Shown piece after piece: positions 23,494 through 34,945 of a stretch of 64,000 nucleotides of DNA. Below the pieces are notes generated by a model. The model was given only the letters and a program-made list of their open reading frames with translations, had not been told where the DNA came from and ran no database searches. Source of the stretch: Adiantum capillus-veneris (Eukaryota; Streptophyta; Polypodiopsida; Polypodiales; Pteridaceae). Within the stretch, counting starts at the first letter, position 1. Each line of letters opens with the position of its first letter. Position numbers and translations under genes: made by a program. The stretch spans positions 65,753,190 through 65,817,189 of the forward strand of contig CM043965.1 of assembly GCA_014529385.2 (NCBI GenBank), read 5' to 3'.

Positions 23494-25104
23494 ATGGCTG
23501 ACAACAACAACAAAGATGTGTTTAAGATGTTTGCTGCTAAGAACAGGTTGGATGGGGACAACTACCCTATATGGGCTTATATGATGCAACATGTTCTTAT
23601 GTCAAAGGGTGTCAGGAACATTGTGCAGGGCATTGATGTACGTCCTAGTTCTGAGGATGTAGGCGATGTTGAGGATGTTGCAGGTCTTGCTGCAAGGATT
23701 GCAGCTGTTAGAGTTGTTTTGCCTACGGCAGAACAAGCTCGTTGGGATGTTAAGGATGCGCAGGCTCATGCATTGATTGCGTTGTCTGTGAAGCGCACCA
23801 TTGTTCCTCACATCCATTCAGCAAAATCTGCAAAACAGGCTTGGGATATTTTAGCAGGTCTTTATGCAAGCCGCAATGAGGCTAAAATTGCTTTGCTGCG
23901 TAAAGAGCTGGAGTCAAAGATTATGCATGAGGAAGATGATATGGACACTTTCCTTGATAGTGTCAAGGATATTAATGAGCAGCTTATTTCTGCAGGTGAA
24001 GTCATTTCGGATAGTTCCCTTGTGCAGACTGTTCTTGATGCCTTACCAGATTCCTACCAGACTTTTGCTAGTACTTGGAGACTTATGACCCAAGGAAATC
24101 CTGAAGTTGTCAATTTTGATGCATTATGCACATTGCTATTGCAAGAGTCACTTTCCAGAAAAAACAGGACTAGGCAGCGTGCAGTTGAACAGGCTTTTAT
24201 TGCTTCTCAAAGAAAGGGTGGTAACAGTAATGCAGCCACTTCTTATGGTTTTGCTGCTGCGAGTGGCAAAAATTATGTTCCTAATGCTTCTGTTGGCAGC
24301 ATTTCGTCTGGAAATTCTGGTGATAAGGGCAAAAAGAAGATGCGTTGCCATTATTGTAAAGCCAATGATCACTTGATCAAGTCGTGTCCTAAGTTGAAGG
24401 CCAAAGAGGCTAAGAAGAAAGAGGGTGGTTCCACTGCAAATACTGGTTCCACTACAAATGCAGCCATTGTTGAGTCTTCTGTGAAAGGAGACTGTAATGC
24501 TAATGTTGATGCAGAATGGGCTTTTAGCGCAGAGTGCACTTACAATCCTGTTGTCCATGATGCATGCTTGTCAGTTGTTGCAAATTCACATGTGTGGTAT
24601 TTCAACAGTGGTGCTACAAAGCACATTACCTCACATTGTGAATTGTTTACCTCTCTCGAGTCTGTCCCTCATGGGAATTTAGTCACTTGTGCCAGCAACG
24701 CCTCTTATCCACTTCAGGGAGTTGGAAATATTGTGCTCACTGCTGCTAATGGCAGTTCCTTCACACTTGTTGATGCACTTTATGTACCTGGGATCAAGAA
24801 GAATCTCTTGTCTGTATCCGCACTTGCTAGACTTGGACTTGTAGTCAAATTCGTGGATGACAGATGTACAGTTCATGATCTCAGTTTTGGTGATGAAATT
24901 GTTGCATCTGGCCTTTTGTGTCGTGGGCTGTATAAGCTCACTTTGTATGACAAGTGTGGACAAAATTTTGCAAATGTTGTTGCAGATTCAAGGGCTATTT
25001 CAGATGCAAAACTTTGGCATGCATGTTTTGGTCATCTGAATTTTTCCAGTTTGCTGCGTTTGCAGAAATCCGATATGGTTGCTTCTTTGCTGTATTTTGG
25101 GTAA
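23494..25104 (+). pseudogene. Copia-3 gag-protease frame
   Basis: A 536-residue open frame starting MADNNNKDVFKMFAAKNRL. It begins with copia Gag (RLDGDNYPIWAYMMQHVL), then AWDILAGLYASRNEAKIALL in the Gag core, and a CCHC knuckle at about 285-298 (CHYCKANDHLIKSC). The protease follows at about residue 367 as WYFNSGATKHITSHCELF, where the catalytic motif should be DSGA, so the aspartate is asparagine. The pre-integrase region begins at LWHACFGHLNFSSLL, but its zinc-binding end is deleted and the frame stops at 25104. Pol continues in another frame. Confidence 0.9.
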
Positions 25105-27850
25105 GATGCAGCGTTCTAAATTTCCAAAGGATGGTTCAGTTAGGGCCACATGCAGGTTGCAGATTGTGCATAGTGATGTTTGTGGGCCCATGCAAACTCC
25201 ATCCTTGGGCAATTACCTGTACTTTGTGACTTTCATTGATGATTACTCCAGGCATACATGGGTATTTCCGCTTAAAGCGAAGTCCAAAGTTTTTATGTGC
25301 TTCAAACAATTTCTGGCTATGGCTGAAAATGTCTCGAAATGTACTATGGGCACCCTCCGTTCCGATCGAGGGGGGGAGTATATGTCTCATGAATTTAATG
25401 CATTTCTGGCTAGTCGTGGGATAAAACACCAATGTACAGTGCCTTATACGCCTCAGCAAAATGGTGTTGCTGAGAGGAAAAACAGGTCACTGACGGAAAT
25501 GGCACGATGTATGGTCAAAAGTCAAGCTTTGCCGCATTCTTTTTGGCTTGAGGTCATCATGTGTGCCACTTATGTACTAAACAAGTGTCCTACGAAAGCT
25601 TTACAGTCTATTACTCCATATTATACGCCTCAGCAAAATGGTGTTGATGAGAGGAAAAACAGGTCACTGACGGAAATGGCACGATGTATGGTCAAAAGTC
25701 AAGCTTTGCCGCATTCTTTTTGGCTTGAGGCCATCATATGATAGAAAGCCTTCTATTGAGCACATGCGTGTTTTTGGCTTTTTGGCATATGCTTTGGTGC
25801 CACAAGTGCAGCGCAGAAAATTGGATGATAAGGCTGTCAAATGTATTTTTGTTGGTTATAGTGCTGAAAGCAAAGGTTACAGGTTGTATTATCCGCAAAC
25901 AAAACGTATTCTGGTTTCTCGGGATGTAGTGTTTGTTGAAGATTCTGTTCAGCCCTTGCTGTCATGTACTAGAGACAGTAATGTAAGCTCACAGGACATT
26001 TATGACACTTTGTTGCCTCTTTTCAGTGGTGGAAATACGAATGTAAGTTCCAATGAGGCAAATGTACAGCCTATGGGGGTTTCTGAAAATGTTTTAGATC
26101 AGCCTATTACTGATGCAGATGAACATGATGTACTTGATGAGGAAAGGGCTAAAAATGAGCAGGCTAGAGGTATGCCAAAATGGATGGTTCACACTTTGCG
26201 TGACAGTAAATTGGATACACCTTTGTCTAGTCGTACTCATTCAGGCTCTCGCCATGCATCTTATGCATCAGATTGTTATGCTTTGGCTGTGTCTAGCTTA
26301 CATGATGTTGAGGAGCCTCTGACTTTTGATGAAGCACAAAATTCAAAAAATTGGATGGCTGCCATGCAATCAGAATATGATGCACTTATAGAAAATGACA
26401 CATGGAATTTATGTGATTTGCCTCCTGGCAAAAAGGCCATTGGTACGAAGTGGGTTTACAAGTTGAAACGCAAGCCAGATGGTGAGATCGATCGCCATAA
26501 GGCTCGACTTGTTGCAAAGGGTTATGCACAACAAAAAGGCATAGATTATGAAGAGACTTTTGCCCCCACTTGTCGTATGACTACTGTGCGTTTTCTATGT
26601 GCATTGGCAGCTCATTTTGGTTGGGATGTACATCAATCAGACATTGTTACTGCTTTCTTGAATGGTGACATATTTGAGGAAGTTTATGTAACGCAGCCTC
26701 GCGGTTTTGTCATAAAAGGACAAGAGGGCAAAGTGTGCAAATGTAACAAGGCTTTGTATGGGTTGAAGCAATCTCCTCGTGCTTGGTATGAGAAAGCTGA
26801 CCCTCATTTGGTCAAACAAGGCTTTCGTAATAGTCCAACAGAAAGCACATTGTATGTAAAGCGTGAGGGTGATGTACTTCTCATTGTGGTTCTTTATGTT
26901 GATGATTTGCTGATCACTGGACCAAATGAGAGACATATTGCTGAATTTAAGGCTGATTTGAATGCTACTTTCAAGATGAAAGATTTGGGGCTGTTGCATC
27001 ATTATTTGGGTATACAGTTTAAGCAGTGTGATGTGATATTGCCTATTTGTCAAAAAAGTTACATAGAGACATTGCTATGTAAGTTTGGACTTGAGGATTG
27101 CAAACCTATTGCCACTCCCATGGAAACAAGTTTGAAGTTGAGTCTACATGATGCTGGTGATCCTGCTGATGTCACTCTTTACCAAACTGTTGTTGGCTGC
27201 CTCATTTATGTATGCAACATGAGGCCGGATATTCAGTTTGCAGTCTCACAAGTCAGCAGATTTATGCATAGCCCAGGGTCTAAGCATTGGCAGGCTGTCA
27301 AGAGGATTTTCCGCTACCTTAGTGGCACTTTACATCTTGGCTTGTTTTATCCCAAGGGGGGATCATTGCCGCCAGACTTACATGCTTTTTCAGACTCAGA
27401 TTGGGCTGGTTGTTTTGACACGCGAGTGTCCACAAGTGGTTTTGTTTCATGCTTGGCAGTTCATGTATATCATGGTTGAGCAAGAAGCAACCTACTATGG
27501 CCACTTCGAGTTGTGAGGCTAAGTACAGGGCAGTCTTCACATCTACGGTTGAGTGTGTATGGCTCAGACGCCTTATGGCTGATTTGGGTGTTGGACAGGA
27601 CACTGCCAACACTATCTACACAGACAGTCAGAGCGCATTGGCAGTTGCGAGGAACCCAGTTTTTCATGCTCACACAAAGCACATTGAGGTGCATTACCAC
27701 TATGTTAGGGAGAGGCTCTCAGCAGGAGAGATCAGCTTGGCTTATGTGCCAACACAGGACAATCTTGTAGATCTTTTCACAAAGGCATTGTCTCGTGAGA
27801 AGCTTGAAGCTTTCCGCAAAGCTTTGGGATTACTCCCCTTTGTGGACTGA
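25079..27850 (+). pseudogene. Copia-3 integrase-reverse transcriptase-RNase H, three frames
   Basis: Integrase (25079-25741) has HSDVCGPM, RSDRGGEY and NGVAERKNR, but a 117-bp stretch is repeated 177 bp downstream, and the second copy breaks into the next segment with a frameshift. The second frame (25725-27479) holds the integrase tail, the RT entry (GTKWVYKLKRKPDGEIDRH), YVDDLLITG at about 26896-26920 and MRPDIQFAVSQVSRFMHS. A further frameshift near 27465 moves RNase H to 27449-27850 (TSSCEAKYRAV, YTDSQSALAVARNP, VDLFTKALSREKLE). All domains are present, but no single protein can be made. Confidence 0.92.
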
Positions 27851-27915
27851 TCCTGTCCTCAGGGCATGGCACTTCCCTTTACTCATGTGCCAGCTCTCGT
27901 TCACCACATCACTCC

Positions 27916-27925
27916 AGGGGGGATT
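27916..27925 (+). promoter_or_regulatory. Copia-3 polypurine tract
   Basis: AGGGGGGATT immediately before the 3' LTR; identical in Copia-2 (opposite strand). Confidence 0.8.
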
Positions 27926-28152
27926 TGTTACCATATACATGTGGTAGTGATGTGTGTGAACACACTAGGACCGCCGGGGCATTTTTTCCCTCTTTAGGAG
28001 GTTTTTTCCCCCGAGCATTGTATATACGCCCATCACTCTAGGGCTATCTATCTTTCCATTGCACACTAAGTAACACACTCTCTATTGTGTGCCTTGAGCT
28101 TCCTTCATCTTCTCCAAGCTGTGTGTGTTTCTCTACAACCCTAATTCCAACA
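27926..28152 (+). repeat. Copia-3 3' LTR
   Basis: 227-bp partner of 22905-23131, followed by the ATGAC target duplication. Confidence 0.95.
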
Positions 28153-29830
28153 ATGACACAAATACAAAGCTGCTTATTCTTTTTTGGGCACGTCTACAGT
28201 TGATGGCTACAGTAGGAGAAACCCACTCAATGCTATCAACATGAAAAATGAGCCCAACTTCTAAAAGATTTTTAGTCTCCATGTAAACTCATGACAATTC
28301 TCAGACAATCTTTTCTAACGCTGCCAAAACAAGAATGGCTCCCAGCTTTAAGGGTACGCAATGCACAACAAGCTCAAGAGGAAAACCCTGAAGCTCAAAA
28401 TAGTACTAGGCACAATTATCTTGATAATCACAACTCAATGCAACAATCTAATCCCTCAACTCAATTTCCAAAGATGATCCCAACTTGACAACCCTATCTG
28501 CCCTCTTTATAAATATGCTAATATTATCCTCCTCTGGAGCCATTGATGAAGTATCCTCATCCTCATCTAATGTAATCTCCACAAAATCAGGGTAAATGTA
28601 ATAAGTATAATGGGTGTAAGAAGAAGTGGAGCTTTGATCATCAATAGTGATATTGATCATCATCAATATCACTATTGGCATCAATAGTAAATCCCTGGGT
28701 GAGAATAGAGGATGGATAGGCTAGAATAGTGACACGTGAAGACCCTTGTAGAAGAAGCAATCACCCCCTTGGGATATCAAACACACGGTCAATCTTCCAT
28801 ATTCATGGTCTACCAAACTAATACTAGCCTGATCCTAGAATCAGCCTCAGAACATAGCACTTGATCTTAATAGTCTTTCTTGCCACATTAATAGGTAAAT
28901 TTTGAACATAACCCTTAGCTCTAATAGAGCAATGATATTCCATCCTCGAACCCGATAGAAAAATACCATTAACAGACAAACCAAATTTTGTAAAGCCTAG
29001 AATAGCTCAAAACATGCACCTTGGAACCACCATCAACAATAGCATGGGGAATAACAAGTTCATAAATCATATACTCCACTCAAGGACACTCTCTCTCTCT
29101 CTAGAATCAAGATCCACTCTCTTCACTAAAGGTAGAATCAAGAGATGGGTGGAGGTATCGTAGTTTGAGTGGATTGGGATGATTACCAAAAATAATAAGT
29201 GGTGGATTGACTCCCAAGTCATGTTGGATCGAAAGTGTAACAAAAAAAAAACATTCATTTGCAAGGTAATAGGAGCATCCAAATCTGGAAGCATCTGAGC
29301 TTGCACTAACAATTAAATATTATGATGCAAGCCCATGAGACTCCAAAATCATGTGTGGGTCAATAGCAAAGGTGGTGGAATAATGCTTTACAAAGCTCTT
29401 GGAATGCTTACTACATTGTTCAACACTCTCCATAGGTTGCTGCCTAAAAGAATTAAATTGTTCATAGTGTAAATGTGGGTTGGGGGCTGCTTCCAAAACT
29501 TAACCAATACTTTTCATATGAAAATCAAAAATAGTCACAGATTGAGTGGTGAGTCCATTAAACCATGTAGCCTCTTCTCCCTTCAAGGTGGTGCTCAAAT
29601 AATTCATGAGATACCCCTCTTCAAGGATATGTGAGGCATGGCATGCCATCTTAAAGATTTTGATATGGTTATCAGGATTCTCTAAAGGCAAACCATGAAA
29701 CTCGCGTAATGGAATCAGTGGGACTTCAAGATGAGCCAAATTAGCAGGTATTAGAGGAGGTGATTATGCAGCAAGCAAATGGTTGAGCCATGATAGGGTT
29801 GGGTAAAGGTAAAGGTGGTGTAGACAGTGG
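28153..29830 (-). pseudogene. Gag, protease remnant and RT start of the Tat-like gypsy
   Basis: On the minus strand the best-preserved block (29500-29739) is a Ty3/gypsy Gag: FHGLPLENPDNHIKIFKMAC, then EGYLMNYLSTTLKGEEATWF. Further on are poorly preserved segments (29067-29312, 28448-28684, the latter acidic), probably the gag end and protease. At 28160-28300 LLEVGLIFHVDSIEWVSPTV is the N-terminal motif of the gypsy reverse transcriptase, cut by Copia-3 at its ATGAC target and resumed at 22904. Confidence 0.78.
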
Positions 29831-30109
29831 GATAATTGGTTGAATAGGTGGTGGAGTTAAAAGAGGAGATGGAACTAAAGGGCTAGATGTGGATCTCCCA
29901 ACTCATGGGCTAAGAGGCCAAAATTTCTCTTTTTTTTTTGCTTTGATTCTCTCCTTAAATATTTATGGGCTCTATCACTCACTCTAAGATGCTCTTGCCA
30001 CTTAAGAGTTTGTTGCATAACCCTTTTTAGACATAGGTTCATATTGTGAAACCCTAGGCTTAAGCTAGCATCTCACCAAGCATGCCGATGTCTCAAAAAA
30101 TCCTAGCAA
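29831..30109 (-). other. Leader region of the Tat-like gypsy
   Basis: Non-coding sequence between gag and the 5' LTR. I could not identify a convincing primer-binding site; it may be mutated. Confidence 0.4.
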
Positions 30110-30652
30110 GAGAAAAAAAAGGAAAACCCCCAACCCCAGACACCTCCTAGAAGAATGATATTCAAAAAAAGAGAGACTCAGAAACCCCACTCCCCACCCT
30201 GATAGCAATAGGATTTGAAAGAGTTAGGTGTGCGACTAGTATTTTCTACCAAGGAATATGGTTGTAGGAATATGGTTGTAGTTTCTAACGTAATCACAAT
30301 GAAAGCAAGCACACTATAATAACACTTTAAAAGTGGGAAAGAAACTACAAAACAATGGCAAAATGCTATCACGGACTCCAAATATTGTGTAAAATGTGCT
30401 TTATATTAACTCCAAATAGTGTTATATGAGAGCGTGTGTTTTTTTTAGCTTTTATAAATGAATATACAAGTGTTGCCTTGAAGGTTGACCGTTGATACTT
30501 TGGCCTTGACTGTGATCCTAATTGTAGAGATAAAACAGTTTTCTTTAGACATTGTTGCTCAAAAATTGCGACTCGTAGTCATCTTTTTCTTTTAGAAAAT
30601 TAACGTTATCTCAAAAAAAAATAGCCCACGCTGCTCACTAATGTAGCAGATG

Positions 30653-30700
<48 letters not shown>

Positions 30701-30907
30701 CTAGAAAGAGTCTCTCTTTCTATTCTCTCTCTTCAACGCTACTCTCCTTCTTGCTCTCAGGCCACCCACAAATTTCTCTCTTCTTTCTCTCTCCTTAGAG
30801 ACAAAAAGGGAAAGATCCCCTCTTTCTCTCTCTTCGAATGCACAGGGGAGTCTTCTCTCTACTCTCCACAACCCACTACATAGAGTTTCTCGCTCCTCAA
30901 TTTTGAA

Positions 30908-30938
<31 letters not shown>

Positions 30939-31584
30939 AATGCAATAGAAGGCAAATAAATCTCTCGAAATTGTCACACACACATACAAGATGCTACTCC
31001 CTCATAGCTTCAAGACTCGGTAAGGTGGCAAATGGCTCTCCTTCTCCTCTTCTCCCTCATGAGCAGACACAAGCCAAAAGGCACCTTTTCATTTTTATTT
31101 TGAATAATGCTTTTTTAATTTTAAAAATCCAATATTAATCCTTTTTCATTTACCCAATGCTTTCCCCAAATACTATTCCTAGCCATTAAGAAAAGGAAAA
31201 AAATTGTTTTGACTTCAGAAATTGAAGAATTAATAGGTTTTTACGTGAAAGCATGCCAAATTCTCCCCTTTTCTCCAAGATAACATCAAAATCTGGCTGA
31301 GATTTTTAGCCTTTTAATTGATTAATACGCAATAAAGGCTGGTTTTTTGTCAACTTTGTATTTGACTAGTTTACTCTTGACTACTTCAGAATTCACTGCA
31401 CTACAAAATAAGCTTGCACCTTTCCTACCCAAGACTGAGAGTGTCAATTCTATGGCCAAAAATTATGTACATAGTGTTCAAATGGATGCAAGAAAACACA
31501 ACATAGTGCAAATGCTGTATGCAAAAAAAAATTGCATATTGTGGCATAGACACATAGACAAATTTGGCTCTAAAAAATGCAACA
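30110..31584 (-). repeat. Right (5') LTR of the Tat-like gypsy
   Basis: Aligns in order with the two parts of the left LTR, with many substitutions and small indels, so the insertion is old. It carries CT tracts at 30654-30698 and about 30911-30938. The outer end is TGTTGC on the minus strand at 31584; the inner end is approximate. Confidence 0.7.
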
Positions 31585-31610
31585 CACGCACACACATGAA
31601 CCAAAGCACA

Positions 31611-31611
<1 letters not shown>

Positions 31612-31690
<79 letters not shown>
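31612..31690. repeat. (GT)n(GA)n microsatellite
   Basis: Pure GT repeat of about 46 bp followed by GA repeats, just outside the gypsy LTR. Short frames across it (HTHTHT, SLSLSL) are artefacts of the repeat. Confidence 0.95.
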
Positions 31691-31695
<5 letters not shown>

Positions 31696-32133
31696 ACACC
31701 GGCTGAGGGCTAGTATTTTTCAAAATGACCCCTCCTCCGAAAGGACTTTGTATTAACTATTTTCTTCAATCAATGAGAATTTGATTACTTACAATGCTAA
31801 TCACCCTTTCCAATAATCGAATTAAAGAGTTGGAGACTCTCGAATCTAACAACATCTTATGAATAGACTTGATCTTAGGAATCAATCTCAAGGCCCTAAA
31901 CACCTCGCAGATGATCAAATCTATCGAGATTAAGTAAGAGCTCAAGTTGGAAAAGAGGAATACATAAGCATTAAGAAGTAATAATTTTTTCCATTATTAA
32001 GTAGCATAAGCAATATAATTATCCATGGAGACTCGTAAGTGAGAGGGAGAGAGAAGAAGAAGATGATGATGAGCTTTGAAAAGAGCATGGAGAATTTTCA
32101 TTAGATTGAGGATTGCATGGAGCTTCAAGAGCC
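31691..32133. other. Gene-free sequence
   Basis: No supported coding region, repeat or element boundary. A 62-codon minus-strand frame (31997-32185) overlaps the start of the tandem repeat and has no recognisable homology. Confidence 0.5.
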
Positions 32134-32574
32134 AGAAAGACTCAAGTACCCATGCTCTCTCCAGTGCAGTCTTTGCGGTCGTCAAATCAAAAAACTCTGA
32201 ACATGAAAGTTTTTCATCTTTCCATTTCTAATAGGCCATGACACCCATTTTTTTAGAAACGGATTATTTTGAGTTATTTTAGAAAGACTCAAGTACCCAT
32301 GCTCTCTCCAGTGCAGTCTTTGCGGTCGTCAAATCAAAAAACTCTGAACATGAAAGTTTTTCATCTTTCCATTTCTAATAGGCCATGACACCCATTTTTT
32401 TAGAAACGGATTATTTTGAGTTATTTTAGAAAGACTCAAGTACCCATGCTCTCTCCAGTGGAGTCTTTGCGGTTGTCAAATCAAAAAACTCTGAACATGA
32501 AAGTTTTTCATCTTTCCATTTCTAATAGGCCATGACACCCATTTTTTTAGAAACGGATTATTTTGAGTTATTTT
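32134..32574. repeat. Three-copy tandem repeat of 147 bp
   Basis: Units at 32134-32280, 32281-32427 and 32428-32574 each begin AGAAAGACTCAAGTACCCAT. Units 1 and 2 look identical over most of their length, and unit 3 has a few substitutions (for example GTGGAG for GTGCAG). No long open frame crosses them. Confidence 0.95.
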
Positions 32575-34389
32575 AAAAAAGCTCACACTTGGTCCTTTAA
32601 ATGCAAATTTCTATTTTTAGAACTACTCCTTTTTCCTTCTCTCTTGCATGGGAGGCTTGTGGACCATATCTTTTATCTTCACATACCTTTAGATTTGCAT
32701 GTGTGGATAATAACACTTTGGCTCCCATTCCCACCTTTTGGTTAGCCATATTGCCCTCTTTCGTAGGCTTTTGGGATCCGTTTTGGACACTTTTGGACTC
32801 ATAAATATCCCGTAAAATCCCGGTTGAATCCTTATGAAATTTTTGTTGTCAGGTTTACAAAATGCATTCACCTTCTACAACTCTCCAGTCCTGATATACG
32901 GTTGATTGTCTATATTACATTATCAGCCTTTCTACTAATTTTATTTTCTTTCACTAGAAAGGAAAATTCTAAAGAAAGAAAATCATATTAGTAGACCAAA
33001 AATGAAATTTTGTGACACATGAAGAAGGAAGTTCTCTAGTAGTGACACAAAAAATCAAGCCCATGGATGACAGATAGCTCTAAAATTTAAAAACATGACA
33101 AGACCATAGATTCAGCACATTGATACATCTTTTCAGATCAACCAACCACACAAAAACTTGACAAATTTGAAATCAACAAGACAAGAAAAATTTATATCAA
33201 ACAAGTAATTTTCATATACAGTAATAACTTTTTGTATAAAAATGCCAGTTGTAGGCAATAGACAATAGATAAAAGATGCCTAATGTAGGAAATAGAGTAT
33301 TATGTAACTTGGGACTAGATGTACAATCCCCTCTAGCACGTCCTTGCAAAAGACCTCCTTTTCATTCCTTCTTGGGACTTGCGAGCCATAAGAGCGGTAG
33401 CAAAAAAGTGAGACTATAATACGCAGACGTAAAAAGGGTAATAACAAAAGAATCATAACTTATCCACCTTATTGCCACGTATTTGAAAGGCAAAGGCTAA
33501 AAGCAAAACTATGCTCAATGTTATAGCCTTTAGTATGCAGATTTTTACGAGAATCTTTGCATCTTTTTCCTAGGCCTCTGTTATTCTTGTAGCCGATGGC
33601 AACTATTTTTCAATATCACGTGTAGTTTTTTGAAAGTGTTCGGTAACCTCAAATGTCTAATAAGAGAATTTTTAAAATTAGTATGATTAGTTAGTGTGTA
33701 AAAGTCCCACAAAAGAATTGTTTGACATATTATTTAGATTCCCATCCTATTCTATTCAAAATCTAGGAGAGGGAGACACAAGTGTCTTGTTTTGGTGCAA
33801 AAGACCTATTTTTTTTAAAAGAAATTCCTTTAAAAAACTGGCAAAGGCCATGCTTTTGCTAGCTACTTTCTAAAATATTGGGCTCCTTTCAATGTTAAGG
33901 TTGAACTAACTCTTTTTGTCAATCATACAAATGCTATGCCCTCTAAAGGTCTCAATGCCCATTGCCCTTTCTATCCAAAGGTATATATATTATTTAAAAG
34001 GAAGTCATTCCAACATCGACAATTTTGTGCTTAATAAATCTAAAGTATTCAACATAGAGAAATCTAAAGAGTTGAACGCAATCTAATTATTGCAAGAAAA
34101 GTCACATTAAGGATGTGGTCATGCGAAGCGTGGTTATCTATAAGATGTTATTGATGCAATTATATCAAAATCGTATAGTTACAAAAGAGCTTGCATAGTT
34201 GCATATCAAAACCGATAACTGGTGCTTGTTTTATCATGCATAAGGCACAATTTAATTCATAAATATGCATTGTGTGATCGATGCCTAGGAAACATCCCTC
34301 ATAATTAATGGGAAGCATATATAAGTATTTTTGGCTTTCTACAACAAGCTTAGAGGAGAGGACGCTTAGGCGGACATTCTAAATTTTAT
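32575..34389. other. Gene-free AT-rich sequence
   Basis: No open frame over about 70 codons and no motif of a known family. I see no LTR ends or target duplications. Confidence 0.5.
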
Positions 34390-34603
34390 TATTCCCTATA
34401 GTGATTAGTGATCAATTGGACCTACCTTTATTTGCGTGAACGAGCGTTAGGATTCGACGTACATCTTCCCTTCTTAAGCCAATTTTTTGGGTCATATGAA
34501 GGGCAAAAAATTTTGTTGATTTATGTGGCATTATCAATTGGTCTCCCTAAACCAAACAAGAATGAAAAGCATTGTAGTTGTATCTCTTTCTTCGATATCT
34601 CTT

Positions 34604-34782
34604 GAATTGTATGTTTTTTAGATGACAAAGGGCCAAGGTTGTAGTGAGTGTCAATTCAATATCTTCGAATTGTATGTTTTTGAGATGACAAAGGGCCAAG
34701 GTTATAGTGAGTGTCAATTCAACATCTTTGAATTGTATGTTTTTTGAGATGACAAAGGGCCAGGGTTGTAGTGAATGTCCAC
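34604..34782. repeat. Three-copy tandem repeat, period 63 bp
   Basis: GAATTGTATGTTTTT.GAGATG...GGGCCAAGGTT repeats from 34604, 34667 and 34730 with a few changes. Period 63 is a multiple of three, but stops occur, so protein coding is not supported. Confidence 0.85.
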
Positions 34783-34945
34783 CTTATCAATAAATCACCG
34801 AAGGCTAAGCTTGATCCAAAGGTGAGAAAGTGTCGTTTTCTTAGTTATGAGGAGCCAAGTCAAAGGGGATATTGTTCATCTATAGCATTCAAAAGCCACA
34901 TGAGAGTCATAGAAGTACTATGATGCTTACTTTAATGAAGTCAAG

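Larger units (their letters stand above)
22905..28152 (+). mobile_element. Copia-3: full-length Ty1/copia retrotransposon
   Basis: 5248 bp on the plus strand with 227-bp LTRs differing at about two positions, and target duplication ATGAC at 22900-22904 and 28153-28157. It carries a Met-tRNA primer-binding site, gag-protease, integrase, reverse transcriptase and RNase H in copia order, plus a polypurine tract. It interrupts the reverse transcriptase of the Tat-like gypsy precisely: the gypsy frame resumes on either side. It is recent but broken, with a deletion in the pre-integrase region, a rearranged integrase, a changed protease aspartate and a frameshift at RNase H. Confidence 0.94.
16280..31584 (-). 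mobile_element. Old Ty3/gypsy element (Tat-like) with nested insertions
   Basis: Two diverged long direct repeats flank it: about 16.28-19.85 kb, interrupted by a solo LTR, and about 30.11-31.58 kb. On the minus strand they begin TGTTGC; the other end cannot be fixed. Inside, on the minus strand, are gag (29.8-29.0 kb), the start of reverse transcriptase (about 28.30-28.16 kb), the rest of it (22.9-22.38 kb), integrase (22.3-20.95 kb) and an RNase H of plant/archaeal type (20.5-19.93 kb). Copia-3 lies inside the reverse transcriptase. The native RNase H between reverse transcriptase and integrase seems deleted. Everything is riddled with stops. The extra RNase H suggests the Tat lineage; that placement is an inference. 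Confidence 0.75.

Noticed and set aside
16280-31584. Endogenous pararetrovirus rather than a gypsy element
   Set aside because: Integrase fragments and long terminal repeats are present; plant pararetroviruses lack both, and I saw no movement-protein region.
31347-31723. Frames of about 80-103 codons over the GT/GA microsatellite
   Set aside because: Residue runs of Val-Cys, His-Thr and Ser-Leu come only from the dinucleotide repeats.
32134-34782. Regular direct repeats resembling a CRISPR array
   Set aside because: The repeats are contiguous tandem units of 147 and 63 bp with no unique spacers and no cas genes; the genome is a plant nucleus.
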